DNA of 64,000 nucleotides from an uncultured Oxalobacter sp. (GTDB taxonomy: Bacteria > Pseudomonadota > Gammaproteobacteria > Burkholderiales > Burkholderiaceae_D): assembly GCA_934277985.1 (NCBI GenBank), contig CAKQWF010000001.1, positions 434,001 to 498,000 of the forward strand, written 5' to 3'. The translations under genes and the position numbers were made by a program. The stretch's first letter is position 1. Each line of letters begins with the position of its first letter. Positions 8,221 to 16,852 of this stretch are shown here, piece after piece. Under the pieces are notes generated by a model. That model saw nothing but the letters and a program-made list of their open reading frames with translations, did not search any database and was not told the DNA's origin.

Positions 8221-11103
8221 TCACAGGCGCGCGAATTCGTCGAACGGGACGGGACGTCCGTAGTAATAGCCTTGCGCAAGCGTGCAGCCTGCACGGGTCA
8301 GGAAGTCGATTTGTTGCTGGGTTTCCACGCCTTCGCACAGGATGTCGATGCCCAGACTGTCGGCGATGGCGACGATGCCCTCGATCAGGTTGCGCTTGCA
8401 GGGCAGTATCGAGGCGTGTTCCAGAAAACTTTTGTCGATCTTGATGGTGTCCACATCGATCTGGCAAAGCAGGTTGACGGATGAATAGCCGACGCCGAAG
8501 TCGTCCAGCGAGATTTTGAAGCCGCTGTGACGCAGTTGCCGTGTGGCTTCGATGACGGTATCGATGTCGTTGATGACGCTGGTTTCCGTGATTTCGATGT
8601 CGAGCAGGGCGGGGGTGATGCCGTAGCGCCTGGTGATCTCGGTGAGCTTTGCCGGCAGCGACAGGTCGGTGAAGTGGCTGTGCGAGAAGTTGCACGATAC
8701 CGGAATGACGGCCTTGCCTTCGTCCTGCCGTTGTTTCAGGATGCGGCAGGTCTGTTCGAAGATGGACAGGTCGAGCCGGATGATGAAGTTGTTTTTCTCG
8801 AACAAATCGATGAAGCGTTCGGGGGAGATGATGCCGTGTTCGGGGGTGATCCAGCGTGCCAGCGCTTCGGCACCGACGATGGCGCCGGTTTTCATGTCGA
8901 CCTTTGGCTGGAAGTAGGGGACGAATTGACCGTTGGCCAGTGCCTGGTTCATTTCCTGTTCAATGCGGCGGTTGTCGCGGATATGGGCGATGGTCTGGTT
9001 GTCGAACCATGTATAGGTGTTGTAGCTGGCCTTGCTCTTGGAGAACTGGGCGTAGTGGGCGTAGTTGATGGCCGCGTCGATGGTGTCGCCCGGGCGGAGC
9101 TGGTATATGCCGCAGCTGAAAGTGACGTGGTAGTTGGCGGCGGCACGGTTCAGGCCGGCAAGCGCCTTGTTCAGTTCGTCGATGCGTTGCCGCAGCGCGG
9201 TTTCGTCCGGTGAGGCCAGCAAAAGGATGAAATGGTCGGCGGACTGGCGGCAGACCATTTCGCCGCGTTCCGGATGGATGAAGGTCTTGAGCCGTCCGGC
9301 GACGGTGCACAGCAGGTCGTTGCCTTTGCTGAAGTCGTGGATGTCGTTGATGTATTTGAAGTTGTTGATGTTGATATAGACGAGGCTGTATTGTTTGCCG
9401 GCGGCCGGGTGCTGGAGCAGGCGGGTTGCATCCTGCGAGAAACGCACGAGGTTGGGCAGGCCGGTGAGCTGGTCGAAAAAGAGCAGGTCGGTGATCCGTC
9501 TGTGCGCGCGGTTCCGGATGATGATGAGACTGGTGAAGAATCCGACGGTCAGAACGAGGATACAGGCGAATCCGTAGAAGGCAAGTGCAGGCCGTTCGCG
9601 GATGAGGGTGAACAGGTTGCGTTTGGGTTGCCGGGCGATGTGCGTGATGGTGAATTCGTGCAGCTTGTAGTTGCGCAGCTGGCGGATGTATTTGTTGAAG
9701 ACGCTGATGATTTGCGTGTTGATGCCGGGAGCGAACACGACGGAAAATTCCGCGGTATGGGGCGCGGTTTCGCTCACCGCCAGCGACGAGTATTCCGGCC
9801 ATGACATGAGGGCGTTTGCACTGTATACGTTGACGTAGCCGGCGTCGATTTCACCGGAGATGAGCGCATCGAATATCTGGTGTGGCGAATCCTTGTATAC
9901 GATCTCGATGTTGGGGTGTTGCTTGCGCAGTTCATCGAGCAGGTGGTCGTTGGCGTAGTGGGTGAGGGCGACACGGTCGATCGGGGTCGAGGCGGCTCTT
10001 CCGGCCATGGCGACGCGTACGACGGGGACCTGAAGGAAAGCGGTCGTGGGCTTGAGGTTGCGCAGGGTGATCACGCTGCTGTCGGTTTCGGCGAAGCCCA
10101 CTGCGTCGATTTCGCCGTCTTGCAGTTTCTGGTAGGCCGCTTCATGCGAGGGAAGATCGACGTACTGGATGTCGATATCGGTGTTGCTGGCGATGTAGGA
10201 GAGCATGTCGGTGACGATGCCTTCATGCCCGCTGTATGAAAACGGGCGCCAGCCCTCGATACAGCCGACACGCAGTACGGGATTTTTTTTCAGGGCGTCG
10301 CGCTCGGCACGGGTCAAAGTCGGCAAGTTGGTTTCGTTGAAGCCGTAGTGCTTTTCGTAGAGCCGGAAGTCGAAGAAAGGATCATGGCTTTTGAGGATGG
10401 ATTGCGCCATATCCAGTTCGTCGAGCAGTTTCTTGTTGTCTTTTCTGACGGCGTAAAACAATGGGGACGGCGCGAAAGTCGCCAGAATGCGCATGCCGTT
10501 GACCTTGCTGATGGAGCTGCTGAGCAGAATGTCGATATCGCCGTTTTCCATGGCACGCTGCATGTCGGCAGGAGAATCATAAGTGATCAGGCGGTAGCGG
10601 ATATGGTAGCGGCGCGCGTATTTGCGGAACAGGACGGTTTCATAGCGGCCTTTGAGGGCACCGACGGTGAGCGTACCGAGTTCGTCCAGGTTTTTGTCCT
10701 GAAAGCGCTGGTCGCCGTCGCGTGCCAGCAGGACGTTGTAGTTGAGGAAAGATTCCAGTTCGGCGAAACGGAACTGTTTTTCGCGTGCCGGTGTACGCTG
10801 GATACCGCCCAGCAGGTCGATCTCGCCGTTGTCGAGCATCCGGATGCATTCGTCCCAGGTGCAGGGAACGAATTCGTATTTCCAGCCGGTATGCTGGGCG
10901 AGTTTCTGGAGATAGTCGTAGTTGTAGCCGCTGTATGTCCCGTCTTCGTTGATGTGTCCGAAACCGGCGATGACGGGGAAACCGGCGCGGATGGTGTGTG
11001 CCGCGCGGTTTGCGTTTTCCTGGGCGACGGCGAAAGAGCCGGCGAACAGAAAGGCCAGCAGGAAAAGGAGCAGTCTGGCAAGGATGTCCGGTTTCTTTTC
11101 CAT
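8221..11103 (-). CDS. Periplasmic-sensing cyclic-di-GMP phosphodiesterase (SBP-SBP-TM-GGDEF*-EAL)
   Basis: 960-residue membrane receptor. A signal peptide (LLLFLLAFLFAGSFAVA) leads into two family-3 solute-binding-like domains in tandem, roughly residues 35-265 and 285-490. A transmembrane helix near 525 (FYGFACILVLTVGFFTSLII) follows. The GGDEF domain is degenerate: the active-site motif reads RQSADHF near residue 620, so no diguanylate cyclase activity is expected. The EAL domain is intact: EALARW near 745, then DIEITET, DDFG near 866, TIKIDKSF and EGVET. It should degrade c-di-GMP when an amino-acid-like ligand binds outside. The pairing of two binding domains suggests a Venus-flytrap receptor like BvgS. 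Ligand unknown. Confidence 0.92.
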   Translation of the reverse strand: MEKKPDILARLLLFLLAFLFAGSFAVAQENANRAAHTIRAGFPVIAGFGHINEDGTYSGYNYDYLQKLAQHTGWKYEFVPCTWDECIRMLDNGEIDLLGGIQRTPAREKQFRFAELESFLNYNVLLARDGDQRFQDKNLDELGTLTVGALKGRYETVLFRKYARRYHIRYRLITYDSPADMQRAMENGDIDILLSSSISKVNGMRILATFAPSPLFYAVRKDNKKLLDELDMAQSILKSHDPFFDFRLYEKHYGFNETNLPTLTRAERDALKKNPVLRVGCIEGWRPFSYSGHEGIVTDMLSYIASNTDIDIQYVDLPSHEAAYQKLQDGEIDAVGFAETDSSVITLRNLKPTTAFLQVPVVRVAMAGRAASTPIDRVALTHYANDHLLDELRKQHPNIEIVYKDSPHQIFDALISGEIDAGYVNVYSANALMSWPEYSSLAVSETAPHTAEFSVVFAPGINTQIISVFNKYIRQLRNYKLHEFTITHIARQPKRNLFTLIRERPALAFYGFACILVLTVGFFTSLIIIRNRAHRRITDLLFFDQLTGLPNLVRFSQDATRLLQHPAAGKQYSLVYININNFKYINDIHDFSKGNDLLCTVAGRLKTFIHPERGEMVCRQSADHFILLLASPDETALRQRIDELNKALAGLNRAAANYHVTFSCGIYQLRPGDTIDAAINYAHYAQFSKSKASYNTYTWFDNQTIAHIRDNRRIEQEMNQALANGQFVPYFQPKVDMKTGAIVGAEALARWITPEHGIISPERFIDLFEKNNFIIRLDLSIFEQTCRILKQRQDEGKAVIPVSCNFSHSHFTDLSLPAKLTEITRRYGITPALLDIEITETSVINDIDTVIEATRQLRHSGFKISLDDFGVGYSSVNLLCQIDVDTIKIDKSFLEHASILPCKRNLIEGIVAIADSLGIDILCEGVETQQQIDFLTRAGCTLAQGYYYGRPVPFDEFARL

Positions 11104-11458
11104 GTATCGGATGCCCCGCGTCTGGCGCGTGGGCGGTCAGGTTGGCGTCCGGATGTACGGACCGGTCTGCGAAGTGTACCGTGTCCCTGCATGAATGGAC
11201 ACTTTTTTAACATTTAAACACATAATCGTATTCATTTCACGGCCGGGACCGTTTCATGCTGACGGGACAGGCGTATGCCGGATGTTGTGCGTTTGTGCAC
11301 TTTTTCTGTGGATAACCGCGTGGATAACATGAACGGATGCCATGGCCGACGGGGTTTCGGACGCGGTTGCCCGTTTTTTGCGCGATGCGCGGAAATGATT
11401 GTATGATTTCTTTTCGGGACGGCTGCGGCCGTGTGTATTCATGAACGGGATGACGAGC
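11104..11458. other. Non-coding gap with DnaA-box-like pair (partial repeat copy)
   Basis: No gene is visible. 11301-11330 reads, on the + strand, like the reverse complement of the core of the dispersed repeat found at 22033, 34501, 49853 and 63246 (TTTTCTGTGGATAACC, then CGTGGATAAC). TGTGGATAA at 11307-11315 is an exact inverted TTATCCACA and CGTGGATAA at 11319-11327 matches 8 of 9. AT-rich sequence at 11200-11235 probably holds the promoter of the EAL gene. Confidence 0.4.
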
Positions 11459-11872
11459 ATGCAGAAAATCATCAGTGAAAGCGGCAAACGGACGATCGAG
11501 GCGTTTGTCCGCGAAAATCTTGCCGGTCGCGTCAGCGACGAGACGATCGCGGCTTATGTCGGGATGGCCGAAAGCCAGATGAAAATTCACGGCGGCTTGC
11601 CGTGTCTGGAAATTTCGATGTGCTTTTCCCTGACGGGGGATCAGGAATCGCTGGAACTCGATGAAAGCGATGTGACGTATGCCGATTGCGTGCTGGAAGG
11701 TGAGGCGGCGCTGGCGGATGTGTTCGGCGCGGATTTTCCGGCACGGTTGCAAGCCGCCCGGAAAGCCGAGGGAGTGCATGACGGTTACCGCTTCGCCGTG
11801 GAGAGAGAAAGCGGCGCACCGGACGGCGCAGCGCGTTATGCGGTGCATTGTCTGGGGCCGGATGGGGCATAG
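11459..11872 (+). CDS. Conserved-looking hypothetical protein, unknown function
   Basis: 137-residue soluble acidic protein beginning MQKIISESGKRTIEAFVREN. It contains a small hydrophilic repeat-free fold and no motif that I recognise. The plus-strand frame is preferred over the open minus-strand frame because it has ordinary amino-acid composition. ATG 11459 is favoured, with GGGA at 11447-11450 eight bases upstream; ATGs at 11441 and 11450 are alternatives that add 3 to 6 residues. It is single, followed at once by a bidirectional terminator, and converges with the KAP gene. Confidence 0.6.
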   Translation: MQKIISESGKRTIEAFVRENLAGRVSDETIAAYVGMAESQMKIHGGLPCLEISMCFSLTGDQESLELDESDVTYADCVLEGEAALADVFGADFPARLQAARKAEGVHDGYRFAVERESGAPDGAARYAVHCLGPDGA

Positions 11873-11905
11873 GCATCCGGTTTGCCATCTGTGGACAACT
11901 TTATC

Positions 11906-11943
11906 GAAAAAGGCGGTATCTTCATGAAAGTGCCGCCTTTTTT
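11906..11943. terminator. Bidirectional terminator
   Basis: AAAAAGGCGG (11907-11916) pairs with CCGCCTTTTTT (11933-11943). A smaller inner dyad, CTTCATGAAAG, lies in the loop. It serves the convergent hypothetical gene and the KAP NTPase gene. Confidence 0.8.
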
Positions 11944-11987
11944 CATGTTTTTGTGTGCTTGCGGCAAAAATGCCGTTTGCGGCGACG

Positions 11988-13352
11988 CTATCCCGTGATG
12001 TCCATATTGAGATTGCCCGCGATCATGCGGATCAGGTAGGCGATTTCTTCCAGCGATTCGATATAAAACGAATTGGGGTCGAGTACATCGTTCTGGAACC
12101 GGTTGATGACTTCCCGATCCTGCATGCGATTGCTGGTTTCGCTGTCGAAAAAGGTTTTGAGCGCGTTGAAGTATCCGTCAGGCGACATGGGCAGCTTGCG
12201 GCTGCCCGCGACGATTTTCGAGAGAAAGCCTTGCGAGAGGGCGGCAAGTGTCTGCCGGTCGTTTTCGAGAAGCGGTTTGAGCCATTCCGGCTTGCGGATT
12301 TTCAGAACGATCAGGAAGGTGGCGATGCCGGGTTCCGGCGGTTCGTCCGCGAAAATGTAAAAGGTGGTGGCGCGTTCGATTTCCTGAAGGGAAAGCGGAA
12401 CCAGCGCTGCCCATGCGGTCATCAGTTCGGTGAAGCGTTGCCGTTTTTTTTCGGTCGTGTCCATGCCATGCCGCGTGAAAACGGCACCGATGAATGCGCG
12501 GATGTGTGCCAGCCGTGACGGGTCGTTTTGCGGAAATGCCGGCAGGGACAGGAAAAAATTGACGAATTTGTGCAGATAGGCACCGGCATCGGTATCGGGG
12601 CCGTACACGCTTTTGACGGCTTCGTAGAGCTGGATGCGGGTCACCGGCAAAACGAATACCAGATTGGGCATGTCGAAATAGTGCCGGATACGTTCCAGAA
12701 AGCGGATGGCGAACGATGGGCGGCACCGGTCGAGTTCGTCGAGGACGATGACGGCGGGTTTTCCGCTGGCGGCGACGATGCGCCCGAGCGATTGCCGGAA
12801 GTTGGCGAACAGGGCTTTTTCCGACGGGTAGGCCCTGAGCCGGTTTTCGATCCAGTTTTCGGTATCTTCGCTGGCGGTTCTGAACGAAGCCTTTCCGGCC
12901 GCCGGATCGTGCAGGGGAGTTCCCGATGCCTGCAATGCGACGGTTTTGAGTGCGGCAAGACGTCCGGTGAGGGGAACCAGCGCGTTCATCAGACGTGCCG
13001 CTTCGCCACGGATGGTGTCGCCGGTACCTTGTCCGTCATCCAGCAGGATCGCCAGTTCGGCGGCGATGATGAAAAACGGGTCGAGTTCGTCGTTCTGGCA
13101 AAAGGCGTCCAGATAGGCGACCGGGTGGCCTGTGCGTTGCAGACTGGCGGCCCAGTTGCGCGCGAACCATGTTTTTCCCTCACCCCATGAAGCGTCGATG
13201 GCGATGACGGCGCCTTCGCGCAGCCGGTCGATATAGGTGGTGAGCCTGTCGGCAAGATGGGTTCGCTCCAGCAGATCGCCCGCGAACGGGCGTGCGATGT
13301 CGTCAAGGGCGTTTTCCGGCATGCGGCCGGCCAACCGTGCACTGCGGTTCAT
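11988..13352 (-). CDS. KAP-family P-loop NTPase
   Basis: 454-residue STAND-like NTPase of the KAP family. Walker A SWGEGKTWF lies at residues 54-62. The family-specific Walker B, VIVLDELDRCRPSFAIRFLE, is at about 200-219, with the KAP continuation PNLVFVLPVTRIQLYEAV. KAP NTPases often carry inserted membrane helices; I see none here, so this is probably a soluble member. In bacteria the family is frequent in phage-defence and mobile loci, but the neighbours here (a hypothetical gene and a small protein) give no partner. It starts at ATG 13352 and is monocistronic. Specific role unknown. Confidence 0.85.
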   Translation of the reverse strand: MNRSARLAGRMPENALDDIARPFAGDLLERTHLADRLTTYIDRLREGAVIAIDASWGEGKTWFARNWAASLQRTGHPVAYLDAFCQNDELDPFFIIAAELAILLDDGQGTGDTIRGEAARLMNALVPLTGRLAALKTVALQASGTPLHDPAAGKASFRTASEDTENWIENRLRAYPSEKALFANFRQSLGRIVAASGKPAVIVLDELDRCRPSFAIRFLERIRHYFDMPNLVFVLPVTRIQLYEAVKSVYGPDTDAGAYLHKFVNFFLSLPAFPQNDPSRLAHIRAFIGAVFTRHGMDTTEKKRQRFTELMTAWAALVPLSLQEIERATTFYIFADEPPEPGIATFLIVLKIRKPEWLKPLLENDRQTLAALSQGFLSKIVAGSRKLPMSPDGYFNALKTFFDSETSNRMQDREVINRFQNDVLDPNSFYIESLEEIAYLIRMIAGNLNMDITG

Positions 13353-13548
13353 GCAAAACCTCCGTGGATGGGGGAAAGAGAGGTGGGGTTTCTGTCAGGG
13401 GTTACTTTACCCCAAAATGACGGAAATGTGCCGTCGGTATATACAGGATGAATGGCGCGGGCATGCGGGCGGGTACCCTGCACGTCACGGAAAACGGCGG
13501 ATTTGCCTGTACAATAGCGTATCTTGAACAACACCGACAGGAGTGACT

Positions 13549-13806
13549 ATGCGTGAACCGGATCAGCTCGGCGATCAGTTCGTATCGAAAAAGAAACTGG
13601 AAGCCCTCGGTATCGAGGTGCCCGAAGATGCGCTGGGCTTTTATGTGAAGGACAAGACCTTGTATATCGAGGCGATGGATACGGGCGACAGTCCGGGGCC
13701 ATTGATGATCATGATCGATTCCATCGAAGTGCCGCTCTCGGACGAACAGGTGCAGCGTCTCAAGGACGACGGCCTGTACAGCAGCGAAGGCTTCCGTCTG
13801 GGATGA
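13549..13806 (+). CDS. Small conserved-type hypothetical protein
   Basis: 85-residue acidic protein, MREPDQLGDQFVSKKKLEAL at the N-terminus and a middle FYVKDKTLYIEAMDTG. No recognised domain. Start ATG 13549 is set by CAGGAG at 13538-13543, five bases upstream. TACAAT at 13510-13515 is a plausible -10, with no convincing -35. Clean codon usage supports a real gene. It is divergent from the KAP NTPase. Confidence 0.7.
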   Translation: MREPDQLGDQFVSKKKLEALGIEVPEDALGFYVKDKTLYIEAMDTGDSPGPLMIMIDSIEVPLSDEQVQRLKDDGLYSSEGFRLG

Positions 13807-14107
13807 TGCACGTTGCACCGGGGAACGTTTTTTGCGCTCTTCCGTTTTTTGGGGCGCTTTCGGCCGATAGCGTAATAAAAACGGAATATCCGGAAGCCGG
13901 TGCGAATCCGGTGCGGCGCAGCGTCGGACGGGGTGTTTCGGCAAGGAACGGTTCCGGTGCGTGTCTGGCCAAAACCGGTACCGGTGCGATGGGCAAACGC
14001 TTCCGGACTGTACGGACACAGGCAAGGCCCGCCGGCCGGAAAACCTGATGAAACAGGGACTTGTCAGAGTATGGCGGCGATGGTTGACGGAACAGGACGG
14101 ACAAAAC

Positions 14108-14205
14108 AAAAGCCCCTTGGCAAGAGGGGCTTTTCGGAGAGAGTAGATGCATTTTTGATAAAGAGTGCGTTTCAGAATCTATGGCTATTCATCAACGTCT
14201 CAATG
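14108..14205 (-). ncRNA. Candidate Fur-regulated small RNA
   Basis: On the minus strand a possible promoter (TACAAT as -10, reverse complement of 14212-14217) overlaps a Fur-like box at 14201-14215. About 100 bases later comes a strong terminator, AAAAGCCCC / GGGGCTTTT (14108-14116 and 14126-14134), followed by T-rich sequence on the minus strand. The intervening RNA is U/C-rich with an unstructured segment (CUACUCUCUCCG). No open frame fits. This layout, a Fur box directly over a promoter and a short RNA ending in a GC hairpin, is that of RyhB, NrrF and PrrF, iron-sparing RNAs. No homology is claimed. The 5' end is approximate. Confidence 0.5.
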
Positions 14206-14215
14206 ATTGTCATTG
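14201..14215. promoter_or_regulatory. Fur-box-like palindrome
   Basis: CAATGA-TTG-TCATTG is a perfect inverted repeat. On the minus strand AATGACAATCATT matches the central 13 bases of the Fur consensus at 12 positions. It overlaps the likely -10 region and transcript start of the small-RNA candidate at 14108-14205. Confidence 0.55.
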
Positions 14216-14578
14216 TACGCAACCTTACCCTTCAAATAAACAACAAAAAATAGGATTATTTGTTCGTTTTTATCGAAGTTTTTGAATTCCCCTCTGAAAA
14301 GGTTCCGAAAAGCCTGGCGAAAAGGAAAATGCCGGATGGTTCGGACGGCATGGATATGCCGTTTCCGCTGCCGGAATCAGGCGGGATTCCGTTTTTTTCC
14401 GGTGGTCTGCGGCAAGGTTCGCCGGATGAATATGGCCGATGGCAAGGACATGATGCTGTCCGATAGCGAAAAAGGCAGTGTTGCGAAAATGTGTCGTAAC
14501 GTGGCGTCGCAAAACGGTATTTTGGAAAAGCCTTGCGGGATAGCGGCGGGTATCGCGGTTACGGGTGACGCGGCGGCC

Positions 14579-14720
14579 AAAAAAAAGCCCCGTGTTACCG
14601 GGGCTTGATGAAGAAGGAGTGTGTTGCTGTGCCGTGGAGCAAGCATCTTGCCGCATACACTGCTTTCCCCCTACAGGCCACGGCATACTTTCTCTACGAC
14701 GTTTTCATATTACGTGACGT
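14579..14720 (-). ncRNA. Candidate structured small RNA with terminator
   Basis: The minus strand reads as a folded RNA. GCCGTGG (14632-14638) pairs with CCACGGC (14678-14684), enclosing a second stem AAGCA/TGCTT (14641-14645 and 14661-14665). After an unpaired CACUCCUUCUUC segment comes a terminator hairpin, AAGCCCCG/CGGGGCTT (14585-14592, 14599-14606), with eight U (14579-14586). The single-stranded CUCCUU run is complementary to Shine-Dalgarno sequences, as in many Hfq-dependent RNAs. No clear promoter, so the 5' end is approximate. No protein-coding frame is convincing here. Confidence 0.45.
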
Positions 14721-14914
14721 TTTGCTTCATATAAATCAACTAAAATGGGATGGTTTCTTCTGTTTTATCGAATGATTGGGCGCATGATATTGGCCTTGTC
14801 GGGGCAAAGGGGCTGTTCTGTCGCGGAAGAGGCATGATGGCAGGCGGGCATCGGTTATACTGCATGGTATTGTTAGTGCCGTTTTCCGGTGCATGACATC
14901 TGAAGGAGGGGTGT

Positions 14915-16234
14915 ATGCTGTCTTCGCTGACGATCCGCAATTTCCGTTCCATTCTGGATATGACGGTCAGTTTCGCTTTCGCCGAAAAGCGGGCGCCTGC
15001 CGGTTTCCGGGATTCCGACAGGGTGTTTTTCATCGAGCCGGCACCGAAGGTGCGGCTGGTGCCGACGCTGGCGCTGTATGGTTCGAATGCATCGGGCAAA
15101 TCCAATGTGTTGATGGCGCTGGGAGCGTTCCGCGATTGTGCCGTGTCAGGGGTGCAGGGCAAGTTCCGTCCCGACAAGTTGCATCCGGAATTGCGAACGA
15201 CGTCGTTTGCCGCGACGATTGTCCGGCAGGGGCACCGTTTCGTGTATGCCATCGAGTATGACCGGGATGAGTTCGTGAAAGAATCGCTCTCTGCTGATGG
15301 CCAATTGCTGTTTTCCGTCGGGCAGGATGGACAGATGTTCGGGCCGCTGGCGACCGAATCCTATCCGGAGCAAAGGTTGCAGGAAATTTTCCGTGTCGAA
15401 TGCAGCACGCCGCAGCACAAGCAGACGGCGTCTTTCCTGTCGGTCATCGGCAAGCGTTATCCCGGGCTCAATCCGCTGGTGACGGCGGTATTCGATTTTT
15501 TCAACGAGGGGATCATTGTCCTGAACGACAATACGATTCATATTTCGCGCGGGGTGGATTTGTTCGCGTCGGTGCTGGAAAAGGCCGACGATCCTGATCC
15601 GATGAAAAACGCGTTCGCACGGATCACCGCCTTGCTGGAAAATCTCGATATCCATATCTGCCGGATGGAATTGCATCGCAAGCGCATGCGGCTCGACCGC
15701 GATACGCATGAACGCAATTATCTGGATGTCGATCCGGAATTTTTGCGGCGGCTGACGAGTTTCGAGAAAGAGGGCGACAGTATCGTGCTCAATACGGACA
15801 GGATTTGTTCGTTTCATCAGGATGCGCAGGGCAATGAAGTCGAGTTCGATTTCAGCACCGAAGAGTCCAGCGGCACGCAGATCGTGGCGGGGCTTTTGGG
15901 TGTGTTTCTGGCGGCACTGGAGTCCGGCGGGGTCGTGGCCGTCGATGAGCTGGACAGATCACTGCATCCGTTGCTGCTCATCGAGCTGATCCGCCTGTTC
16001 AAGGACAAGCGTTACAACAGCCGGGGGGCGCAGCTGATCTGTTCGGTTCACAATACCGATATTCTGGATGCCAATCTGTTGCGCATTTCCGAGGTGGGCA
16101 TCATCAGCAAGACCTTGCAGGAAGGTTCGACGATCGCGCGGATCTCGGATTTTTCCGGTGTCGACAAGGTCGAGAACTTCCGGCGGCAGTATCTGACGGG
16201 ACGCTTTTCAGGGATTCCTTTTCCGTATATCTGA
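14915..16234 (+). CDS. RloA-like AAA ATPase (OLD/ABC-type), defence-associated
   Basis: 439-residue SMC/OLD-type ATPase. The N-terminus LSSLTIRNFRSI is the classic first strand of this group. Walker A YGSNASGKSN is at about residues 55-64, and an extended Walker B, GGVVAVDELDRSLHP, at about 335-350 is followed by the switch His in SVHNTD. A very good ribosome site (AAGGAGGGG) precedes ATG 14915. The gene ends 5 bases before a TOPRIM-type RloB-like gene. ATPase plus TOPRIM nuclease is the layout of RloAB, OLD/Gabija- and PARIS-like anti-phage systems. The pair fits RloAB best because the second protein is short and lacks a fused helicase or DUF4435. Confidence 0.82.
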   Translation: MLSSLTIRNFRSILDMTVSFAFAEKRAPAGFRDSDRVFFIEPAPKVRLVPTLALYGSNASGKSNVLMALGAFRDCAVSGVQGKFRPDKLHPELRTTSFAATIVRQGHRFVYAIEYDRDEFVKESLSADGQLLFSVGQDGQMFGPLATESYPEQRLQEIFRVECSTPQHKQTASFLSVIGKRYPGLNPLVTAVFDFFNEGIIVLNDNTIHISRGVDLFASVLEKADDPDPMKNAFARITALLENLDIHICRMELHRKRMRLDRDTHERNYLDVDPEFLRRLTSFEKEGDSIVLNTDRICSFHQDAQGNEVEFDFSTEESSGTQIVAGLLGVFLAALESGGVVAVDELDRSLHPLLLIELIRLFKDKRYNSRGAQLICSVHNTDILDANLLRISEVGIISKTLQEGSTIARISDFSGVDKVENFRRQYLTGRFSGIPFPYI

Positions 16235-16239
16235 ACGCT

Positions 16240-16845
16240 ATGAGCCGAAAGAAACGAAAACCTCTGGTCGATACGGTCGTGGTCATTTGCGAGGGCGCGT
16301 CCGAAAACGGTTATTTGCAGGAGCTCAACCGTTTTTTCCGTGAACACAAGATTCCGCTGGCGTTTGCGACGAACGTCATCGGCAGCGGAGTGTACAAGGC
16401 GGCGGTGAACCGTTACCGCGATGTGCGGCGCGAAAACCGGCATGCGGAAATCGTGATCTGGGTCGACCGCGACATCTATATGAACAGCCAGAAAAAGCTC
16501 TATGAAAACAAGCCCGGGACCATTCCCGACTTTCTGTTCTCGCGGATGAATTTCGAGGATTTTCTCGTCATGCATATGGACAGGAAAACGCTCATGCGCT
16601 GGCAGGCGGTATGCGAGGAATACAACCATTTTTCCGAACCGCTGCCGTCCGCGATGTATCTGCCGCTGTACCGTGTGGCCTGTTTTCCGCATTACCGAAA
16701 AGGGCGCCTGCCGTTCAAGATCAACGACGAAACGCTGGGTCGCCTTTTCGCGAACCAGAAACGCGAACAGGTGCGCTTCGGCTGCGACTTCGGCAAGTTT
16801 CTGGAAGAACGCTTGCTGATGGCCGAGCAGCGCATCGAGGAGTAG
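16240..16845 (+). CDS. RloB-like TOPRIM-fold protein
   Basis: 201 residues, starting 5 bases after the ATPase stop. The N-terminus VVVICEGASENGYLQEL has the TOPRIM glutamate after a hydrophobic strand, and IVIWVDRDIY at about residues 69-78 supplies the DxD acidic pair, the arrangement expected of OLD-family nucleases and RloB. A C-terminal region, RLPFKINDETLGRLF, follows. It probably forms the nuclease or effector of a two-gene anti-phage module with the upstream RloA-like ATPase. RloA/RloB were first noted as genes linked to type I restriction loci; here the hsd operon is about 32 kb away. Activity is inferred only. Confidence 0.78.
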   Translation: MSRKKRKPLVDTVVVICEGASENGYLQELNRFFREHKIPLAFATNVIGSGVYKAAVNRYRDVRRENRHAEIVIWVDRDIYMNSQKKLYENKPGTIPDFLFSRMNFEDFLVMHMDRKTLMRWQAVCEEYNHFSEPLPSAMYLPLYRVACFPHYRKGRLPFKINDETLGRLFANQKREQVRFGCDFGKFLEERLLMAEQRIEE

Positions 16846-16852
16846 GGATGTT

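Noticed and set aside
11300-11330. Chromosomal replication origin
   Set aside because: Only two DnaA-like boxes, no AT-rich unwinding element, and no dnaA, dnaN or gidA nearby.
11237-11848. Minus-strand frame opposite the 11459-11872 gene
   Set aside because: Its composition is His/Arg-rich and it lacks a start signal; the plus strand reads as normal protein.
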